Of a stretch of DNA of 64,000 nucleotides, positions 62,801-64,000 are shown in pieces (within the stretch, counting starts at the first letter, position 1; each line of letters begins with the position of its first letter). The notes under the pieces are model-generated. The model saw only the letters and a program-made list of their open reading frames with translations, ran no database searches and had not been told where the DNA came from. Source of the stretch: Bedellia somnulentella (Eukaryota; Arthropoda; Insecta; Lepidoptera; Bedelliidae); assembly GCA_963576735.1 (NCBI GenBank), contig OY755186.1, positions 12,635,970 to 12,699,969 of the forward strand, read 5' to 3'. Made by a program: the position numbers and the translations under genes.

Positions 62801-63290
62801 CATTATTTGTAGAGGCATGTATCTTGTATCATTTTGTTTATAAACTTATGATTTACAATAAATTGATTATAATTTATTAATGGTCCTTGGAGAATTGAAC
62901 TTATCACGTGAGTGATAAATGACCGAGAGAAAACAAATCATTAGGCAACAGCATCTCGTGCATATAGAAGTGCATTTTATGTTCTTTGCATATTATGCAA
63001 ACCGCAGAGTTGTAACTTTTAATGAGCTTATGAAATGCCATTAAATTTTACATGGTACTTATATTTCATACTGCATGAAATTATTCTTAGTTTGTATCAA
63101 ATTAACGAATATATGCAAACAATTAAAACAAGGAACTTTTAGAGATAAGAATTCTTTGAACTATAACAATAACTTTGTTGTTTATTATCGTAATAAATTA
63201 ATTGTTTTTTTTTAGTTACCCAGTGCTCTAGCTTCTGAAACGCTAGAATAAAAAATCCAAATGTAAGTCACTCACCCAGATATTTAGCAT
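32881..63290 (-). CDS. Secreted coiled-coil protein of unknown function
   Basis: Coding exons on the minus strand: 63290-63276, 47693-47626, 44466-44247, 42180-41971, 41600-41396, 40059-39892, 39485-39334, 36679-36519, 36129-35973, 34383-34324, 33994-33829 and 32927-32881. All junctions are GT-AG, every phase agrees, and the total is 1629 nt (542 residues plus TAG). The N terminus MLNIWRQCWLVAILLLLPSH is a signal peptide, probably cleaved after DVHC. The rest is almost entirely charged, helical heptad-like sequence (for example LERHEYREKALGEQLKKGL, QDIKKIQQLLSDAEGLW, EVGDLIKLESKNLN) with a few potential N-glycosylation sites (NVT, NSS, NRT, NTT). No fibrinogen, lectin or protease domain follows. 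It is therefore likely an extracellular oligomeric coiled-coil protein. I do not recognise a named ortholog. The first exon rests on phase, context and signal-peptide logic and is less certain than the others. Confidence 0.8.
32940..33062 (+). repeat. Repeat D copy carrying a piece of a neighbouring exon
   Basis: Same layout as the copy at 13525: GAATAAAGGAAAGAA, TCTCGACACAG, a middle, ATTCTTTATTTATTAGTAAT, CCCCACATGAGGTTTTCATG. Here the middle (32974-33003) is 30 nt identical to 34321-34350, the end of an exon of the secreted-protein gene plus the start of its intron. Confidence 0.7.
33475..33820. repeat. SINE-A inverted pair
   Basis: 33475-33710 is a minus-strand copy; 33700-33820 is a plus-strand piece ending GGATTTATACCC and TGTATGTATG. 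They abut between the last two exons of the secreted-protein gene. Confidence 0.7.
34846..34935 (+). repeat. tRNA-like SINE relic
   Basis: GCCTCCGTGGCCTAGCGGTA begins a tRNA-like head with A-box TGGCCTAGCGG; the B-box is decayed (GGGTTTGTTTCCCC). Too degraded to be a tRNA gene. Confidence 0.5.
34962..35572 (-). mobile_element. RTE-like LINE 3' fragment interrupted by SINE-B
   Basis: A CATA tail at 34962, the LINE 3' end to 35144, the inserted SINE-B, then the LINE continues at 35540-35570 (CCAAATGTGTCTTCCGAGGT) and stops near CTCTACTAG, the 5' truncation point. The nested order shows the LINE fragment is older than the SINE. Confidence 0.85.
35145..35526 (+). mobile_element. Full-length SINE-B with 13-bp target duplication
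   Basis: The insert is bounded by the direct repeat ATTTTCTATTTGA at 35132-35144 and 35527-35539 and sits inside a fragment of the RTE-like LINE, so both ends of the SINE are defined. It begins ACGACATGATAGTCCAGTGG with an A-box (TAGTCCAGTGG), has a B-box-like GTTCCAATCC about 45 nt on, and ends GGCGTGAACGTTTATGTT. Length is 382 bp. The tRNA-like head is about 75 nt. Confidence 0.9.
35703..35932 (-). repeat. SINE-A copy
   Basis: A near full-length minus-strand copy: CATACATACATATACTCACG, AGGGTAGCCAGAGCTAAGGA, GGGTCTCCAACCGCATCGCC, CCAATACCGTTAGTCACCTC and CACCGGAAGAAATGGGGTAG. Confidence 0.85.
36175..36310 (+). repeat. tRNA-like SINE relic, second type
   Basis: AAGGCGTTGCGGTAAAACGC is followed 35 nt later by a clean B-box GTTCGATCCCCGTGG. 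It lies in the intron just upstream (transcript sense) of the exon at 36129. Confidence 0.5.
37018..37750. repeat. Long near-perfect inverted repeat
   Basis: Left arm 37018-37166 (GGTAAAAAAACTTTTTAAGT, AAACGGTTTTATTATTAAC, AATAGATACAGTCGTGGGAA, CCGTGGGGCACGTCAATTGT). The right arm 37574-37750 is its reverse complement, differing mainly by about 26 extra nucleotides. The loop is about 400 bp and has no coding content I recognise. It abuts the Helitron helicase remnant. Confidence 0.85.
37761..38374 (-). pseudogene. Helitron Pif1-like helicase C-terminal remnant, split by SINE-B
   Basis: 38374-38314 encodes LPLILSSSTIHKMQGSTVD (helicase motif V region). After the SINE-B the frame resumes as AVVYLGAKLFEEGQAYVALS with motif VI QAYVALSRVRSLQGL and ends MRNKN at the stop (37761). 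This is the typical end of the RepHel protein of Helitrons. Everything N-terminal (Rep domain and helicase motifs I-IV) is missing. Confidence 0.85.
37968..38313 (-). mobile_element. SINE-B inserted in a Helitron helicase remnant
   Basis: A well preserved minus-strand copy from AAACGTTCACGCCGAATATC to the tRNA-like head ending CTATCATGTCG. It separates helicase motif V (right) from motif VI (left). I could not find a clear target duplication. Confidence 0.85.
38400..38996 (-). repeat. Helitron-type terminal region with a 120-bp tandem repeat
   Basis: Units start at about 38463, 38583, 38701 and 38821 (periods 120, 118 and 120), each with GCCATCTT...GATTT, TATTGTATTCT, TTTGATACCCAT and TTATCCGCCATTTTGTAG. 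A further truncated unit lies at 38421. The outer end reads GGGGTGAGCTAAATAAAACC followed by GTTTA, which I take as the 5' terminus of a minus-strand Helitron/Helentron. The sequence AAACGGTTTTAT is shared with the inverted repeat next door. Confidence 0.75.
40440..41229 (-). pseudogene. Jockey/CR1-like LINE reverse transcriptase C-terminal remnant
   Basis: Two minus-strand frames make one product: FLKILRIYLDPFLDWKAHV, LCNKLDRYLYVLYRIK and YGYVASILRYGIILWGNSV, then after a break CGADFLDSCVPLFKKL, LPLPSLYIYEMLIFV and FTKGLAICHRNASYMAVKLY. This is the thumb region that follows the palm in jockey-like reverse transcriptases. The two halves are offset by an indel in a run of T (minus A) around 40827-40836. 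It lies in the intron between exons 41396 and 40059 of the secreted-protein gene. An AT-rich 3' part with a repeated AATCACATGTCACAAAATAT follows to about 40250. Confidence 0.8.
43585..44003 (+). repeat. Two-unit tandem repeat, about 210 bp period
   Basis: Unit 1 (43585-43793) and unit 2 (43794-44003) share TTTCCCA-AGACT-A, GGGAAAC/GGGAACCTTT, GGTGATTAT, GAT-CGG-CC-GTTTAG-AGGAG and AATACAAAAGTCG-GGGTAAA. It is non-coding, in the intron between exons 44247 and 42180. Confidence 0.6.
44690..44995 (+). repeat. Diverged SINE-B copy
   Basis: Plus-strand; TTCCAATCCTGAGTCG, AAAACATCGTAAGGAAACTC, GAGTCATGTGACAGTGTATT and GATATTCGGAAGTATT are recognisable. It lies in the intron upstream of the exon at 44466. 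Confidence 0.7.
46030..46830 (+). repeat. Degraded Helitron-like non-autonomous element
   Basis: It begins ATACTTATAATAAATCTGTA, has a CTGT run at 46167-46183, then ACTACTCGACGGATTTTAAC and AACTTGGTACAATTATT, and ends near CTACCCGTGCGAAGCTGGGA. These are landmarks of a repeat class very common in lepidopteran genomes. The type assignment is from memory. Confidence 0.6.
47838..49843 (-). pseudogene. LINE ORF2 3' part: reverse transcriptase and C-terminal domain
   Basis: About 668 codons open to the stop at 47838. Reverse transcriptase landmarks in order: KVGKAAGYDRITIEML, PRDWCKAVIVPLYKGKG, NYRGISLLSIVGKLYAKVL, QAGFRKGMGCMDQIF, CSFIDLEKAYDRV, ISRGVRQGCVASPWLFNLFM, then catalytic CLLYADDQVLLA and YLGSLFTRDG. 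The C-terminal part has FGHIERMDDRKLVKG and GRPRRTHLDQIESVLKKAGV. The frame appears intact, but an open frame running on to 49877 takes its first eleven codons from the LTR, so it is a chimera. The element cannot be expressed as one protein because of the insertion upstream. Confidence 0.85.
49844..49955 (-). repeat. 3' LTR of the Ty3/gypsy element
   Basis: 112 bp, identical by eye to the 5' LTR. Just outside it is the ATCTC target duplication. Confidence 0.92.
49956..49972 (-). other. Putative polypurine tract
   Basis: The element strand reads AAATAAGGGCGGAGG immediately before the TG of the 3' LTR, the expected plus-strand priming site. Confidence 0.65.
50030..50140 (-). repeat. Direct repeat in the 3' non-coding part of the LTR element
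   Basis: AATTACAAACTAAAACAAAA occurs twice (50034 and 50094, about 60 bp apart), making a short tandem duplication between the pol stop and the polypurine tract. Confidence 0.7.
50137..52995 (-). CDS. pol: Pol polyprotein (reverse transcriptase, RNase H, integrase) of the Ty3/gypsy element
   Basis: The frame opens at 52995, after a TAG, and runs to the stop at 50137. There is no ATG near its start, so it is presumably made as a gag-pol fusion by frameshifting. Reverse transcriptase: PYALRERVDAELDAML, LRICADYKVTLN, KIDLSQAYNQCELD, catalytic VLVFYDDILVMN. RNase H: TVDASSRGLGAVLAQ, HKEALAIVFAVEKF, RTDHKPLVSIFG. Integrase: zinc-binding HDPHMGIVKTKC with CRECEVC, then the DDE core in LHLDFLGP, VVSDNGPPFSS and NGAAENAVKQCKR. 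The end (RRYPLRQRKAPDRYGF) is the usual basic tail. No interrupting stop is seen. K02A2.6-like elements are its nearest relatives as I recall them. Confidence 0.93.
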   Translation of the reverse strand, partial: CRTLFDGTLGKYTGGRAKLKVREGANPIFFRARPLPYALRERVDAELDAMLRAGVIEPVTHSDWATPLVVVNRADGGLRICADYKVTLNKVLSMDRFPVPKIEDLFSNMSGNQWYTKIDLSQAYNQCELDEDSRQYTVINTHKGLFKYNRLVYGLSSSPGIFQKLMVDMFAKLPNVLVFYDDILVMNKDWDSHLKSINAVLDILGKNGLKVKKSKCEFLQREVKYLGFIINANGIRVDPEKIRAMVDMPHPRNVSELKSFLGMVNFYGKFIKNLSSTLSPLYNLLKKGTPWTWGVNQNSAFESVKKFLCGTKTLAHFDMSQETVLTVDASSRGLGAVLAQRADSGQSAGSERVIAYASRSLNAHEIHYSQIHKEALAIVFAVEKFHQYLYGRRFVLRTDHKPLVSIFGSNIGVPATAASRLQRWAIKLSAYNFNIEYVKTDKNTADVLSRLIKSQKDEGIREENNLPEQTYLHFATDAMLLDYSKLKKDTQNDPILSRVLSYISDGWPTDVDIKELKPYFNRKNELYVELGCIMWGHRVVIPSSCRAKVLLELHDPHMGIVKTKCLARSYVWWPGVDEAVEAACRECEVCAVVADVPPGHAPQSWPWPSRPWSRLHLDFLGPIYGKSFLVMIDSCSKWIEAVEMKRTTALAVIAVLRDIWAKFGLPKQVVSDNGPPFSSSELRNFLKHNGIEHIFSAPYHPASNGAAENAVKQCKRAIQKGVKQNMDIHTALCRFLLAYRNTEHTTTGESPAKILLGRKLRMRLDNIKPEREARVRSRQARMEADAGGAHRALEPGDAVWYRDYRGSDKWSAGTISKQLGSTDYSVTTTLGTEIHRHIDQLRERVPKSNSIVSDKLVNQSSHLSQIPLSFPITSGAERENRLIISEESRVRDSSATNTEPNETAIVDLTPNPMCVPSVPIDSETNTSQDVRRYPLRQRKAPDRYGFSNTAQV
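52938..54335 (-). CDS. gag: Gag-protease polyprotein of the Ty3/gypsy element
   Basis: 465 codons. The first roughly 170 residues are a gag capsid-like domain (SVMGEDAYELL, ERYKFRQRRQLSDESI, LRKMSKYCAFKEALN). Two CCHC zinc knuckles follow at about residues 197-227, the second reading CYACKEVGHLRKMC. Next is a Gly/Arg-rich stretch (AVSAGGGGSGGGGAATN), then a retropepsin-type aspartic protease with active-site MEVDTGSALSC and LLGRQWLAELN. The frame stops at 52938. Pol lies in the -1 frame and overlaps by about 58 nt. The ATG at 54335 is the first in frame after the primer-binding site. Confidence 0.9.
   Translation of the reverse strand: MSVGQMREFVIGSSSWSSYVERLEMHFLVNKVEDSFKLPTLISVMGEDAYELLVTLASPIKPASLSYQDAVKLLATHLQPQPSELAERYKFRQRRQLSDESITNYVTCLRKMSKYCAFKEALNENMRDQLVCGLKSDAIRQKLFAENELTYSRAVALALSLEAAERDANSVVVDYSDNQSKNTERLNVLNLNECSRCGDTKHNRHDCVYKNYMCYACKEVGHLRKMCSRKFNHARRTQESAGKMRSQLIHRGQVAGNGAVSAGGGGSGGGGAATNNRWRAERRGGRGTAHAQSVVHSRERTKLNLMNDHDDAITSESEQEERLYQMSLGKYKPVSITIKVNNCLLNMEVDTGSALSCVSKKVYDELFNQLPIKPCKLTLKLYDGSTIKPLGYLEVIVYYNGVSKQLDLYVIDRGTTSLLGRQWLAELNIPVYVPSAKLELNHMPECSAEHCLTEHWVNTREVEPS
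54377..54394 (-). other. Putative primer-binding site
   Basis: Starting one nucleotide after the 5' LTR the element strand reads TGGCGAACGAGTATAAAT. The opening TGGCGA is shared with tRNA-Ser-type primer sites of some insect gypsy elements; the matching tRNA was not identified. Confidence 0.55.
54396..54507 (-). repeat. 5' LTR of the Ty3/gypsy element
   Basis: 112 bp; on the element strand it begins TGTAATGTACG and ends TTATTTGTCA, the usual TG...CA termini. Short for this superfamily. Confidence 0.92.
54508..54860 (-). pseudogene. LINE ORF2 5' remnant (end of endonuclease and linker)
   Basis: The minus-strand frame reads GTDHFLVISRLRGLCTRW, then KVSTTDFARIKVENL and, near the break, SNRPPTSWWDKVVKEAVGD. 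The TDH motif is the typical end of an APE-type endonuclease. It continues, across the LTR element and its target duplication, into the reverse transcriptase part at 49843. Confidence 0.8.
55790..56100 (+). pseudogene. C-terminal remnant of a second LINE family
   Basis: The plus strand reads KRRKGAYLGHVLRHDRYQLL, GKIEGKRSVGRRRASWLSNV and RKWTNIAGVEDLFRLAQDQ, then stops and runs into GAAGAAGAAGAA. The Y/F-LGHVLR and GKRSVGRRR motifs belong to the tail of RTE/CR1-type LINE proteins. One frame break lies near 55850. Confidence 0.75.
57240..58445 (+). repeat. Degraded interspersed repeat hosting a LINE fragment
   Basis: The left end CTAGCTGACCCCACAGACTT and right end CAAACTCTTCAGCTTTATAA followed by TATTAGTATAGAT bracket a 1.2-kb unit of a kind abundant in Lepidoptera. 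It carries the 154-bp LINE insertion with its 13-bp duplication. No coding capacity is evident. Confidence 0.55.
57896..58049 (-). mobile_element. 154-bp RTE-like LINE 3' fragment with 13-bp target duplication
   Basis: The direct repeat ATTATGGCAATTA flanks the insert at 57883-57895 and 58050-58062. The insert is the CATA tail plus the LINE 3' end up to TTTTCATACTTCATGCT. It landed inside the older repeat at 57240-58445. Confidence 0.9.
59576..60165 (+). repeat. Two tandem SINE-B copies
   Basis: 59576-59780 is a partial copy starting CTGTGATAGCTCAGTGGGTA. 59803-60165 is full length with A-box TAGCCCAGTGG, B-box GTTCAAATCC and the 3' end GGCGTGAACGTTTATG followed by short TTATG repeats. A CATA run separates them. 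Confidence 0.85.
60172..60412 (-). repeat. SINE-A copy adjoining a SINE-B
   Basis: A near full-length minus-strand copy whose CATA tail directly follows the 3' end of the plus-strand SINE-B at 59803-60165. A short plus-strand SINE-A 5' piece follows at 60470-60540. Confidence 0.85.
61133..61365 (+). repeat. SINE-A copy
   Basis: Plus-strand: GGCTTAGAATGTCAC, CCACGGGTGTCGTAAGAGGC, then the GAGGAGTTTCTAACTCTGAA subfamily 3' part and GGCCGTGACTATATGTG. Its 5' part resembles the copy at 1949. Confidence 0.8.
62260..62524 (-). repeat. tRNA-derived SINE (family C)
   Basis: The minus-strand head has A-box TGGCCGAGTGG and B-box GGTTCGATCC in a tRNA-like segment of about 75 nt (62520-62447), followed by a unique body with TTGATCTGTGTATAATG. 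A decayed relative lies at 9665-9905 with the same CACTGAGAGCA and TTGATCTGTGT landmarks. It is not a functional tRNA gene: no CCA-adjacent acceptor stem closes. Confidence 0.7.
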
Positions 63291-64000
63291 CGTGCCTGAT
63301 ACGTTTATTGGATATCGGGAAGCACCTTTGTTCTTTTTGTGATAGCGCAGTGCATGTAGCGATAGATGCGGCGCGGTTATAATTAGACGCGCGTATATGT
63401 AGTCCGGTCTAGCGCCGCGACAGTCAGATACTGCCGCTCAGCTCACAGCTACTGAGTGATGAACTTTGTGGAGATTGACCCGCCACTGCTCTACCCCGCC
63501 GCGATCAACGATCATCACATTCCGAGGGTTGAACGTATTTTTGTTACACTTATCAGTCAATGAACGGCTTCCTACGTAGTATCTCCGCGACCCGCGTATC
63601 GACTTACTTGAAAAAACGTCTAGTTTGCCGGTGCCGGTAGCAATATGTAAGACGCTAATGTTTACGCGCACATGAAGTTATGATTATCCCACAAATATTT
63701 ATTAATTTAGGATAATTATTTTGTTCGATATTTTGTTGATTGTGAACTTTTACTGTCACATTTTATCTCAGACAAGACATTATTGCTGGTTGCGTTTCGC
63801 TGCCTTAACTGCACCCATAATTGCTGTAAATTATGAAATAGTTCAAGCGTGACTGACAACTGCGTAACTGAGATGATATTCCAATGGGTAGAACACCCGC
63901 CCGAAAACTTCTGTTTCCCTTTTCCCTTCTGGGCGTGGGTTCAAATCCCGGATCGGACTTATATCAATATGTCTTTTCTAAAAGACATATGTGTGGTTAA
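63291..64000 (-). promoter_or_regulatory. 5' UTR and promoter region of the secreted coiled-coil gene
   Basis: Upstream of the ATG at 63290 the sequence is GC-richer around 63340-63500, with TCAGT-like initiator matches on the minus strand near 63426 and 63453. No TATA box can be fixed. The extreme right (63866-64000) is a SINE-B copy cut by the window edge. Confidence 0.35.
63866..64000 (+). repeat. SINE-B copy cut by the right window edge
   Basis: It starts near GATGATATTCCAATGGGTAG, has B-box GGTTCAAATCCC and continues to GACATATGTGTGGTTAA at the edge. A short CTTCTGTTTCCCTTTTCCC insertion lies in the anticodon-arm region. Confidence 0.8.

Noticed and set aside
1..64000. CRISPR array, operon or prokaryotic signals
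   Set aside because: The window has spliced eukaryotic genes and eukaryotic transposons; no regularly spaced direct repeats with unique spacers were seen.

Overview
The window looks like a piece of a lepidopteran (moth or butterfly) nuclear genome. It is AT-rich, with spliced genes whose GT-AG introns I could place by hand, and it is dense in insect-type transposable elements: a LINE family and a SINE-like family that both end in TATG repeats, tRNA-derived SINEs, Helitron relics, MITEs and one fresh Ty3/gypsy element. The order Lepidoptera is inferred from this repeat style; the species cannot be named from the sequence alone.

Genes, left to right. (1) Tor, the target-of-rapamycin kinase, minus strand, 1-5965: its first three coding exons (N-terminal HEAT repeats) running off the left edge. 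(2) ARPC2, the p34 subunit of the Arp2/3 complex, plus strand, 8693-16917: eight coding exons, complete at 302 residues. (3) Tmie, a transmembrane inner ear-like channel-complex protein, minus strand, 21224-24977: four exons, 185 residues. (4) A YjbQ/UPF0047 family protein, plus strand, 25860-28929: four exons, 165 residues. (5) A secreted coiled-coil protein of unknown function, minus strand, 32881-63290: twelve coding exons, 542 residues, with the signal peptide split between a 15-nt first coding exon and a 68-nt second one about 15.6 kb away. All exon phases in the four complete genes agree. Tor/ARPC2 and Tmie/UPF0047 are head-to-head pairs; UPF0047 and the secreted-protein gene are tail-to-tail.

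The rest is mostly intronic or intergenic transposon debris. The largest piece sits in intron 1 of the secreted-protein gene: a 5'-truncated RTE-like LINE (47803-54860, minus) split by a Ty3/gypsy retrotransposon (49844-54507, minus) with apparently identical 112-bp LTRs and a perfect 5-bp target duplication. Two abundant short families are named here for convenience: SINE-A (about 240 bp, no visible tRNA head, TATG tail, about 20 copies) and SINE-B (about 380 bp, tRNA-derived, about 10 copies). A Helitron relic with the end of its Pif1-type helicase lies at 37761-38996, beside a long near-perfect inverted repeat at 37018-37750.

The most unusual structure is in ARPC2: the 3' half of its penultimate coding exon, with its splice donor, has been tandemly duplicated about seven times in the following intron (15524-16500). 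Six of the seven extra copies keep a GTGAGT donor and most keep an AG just upstream.
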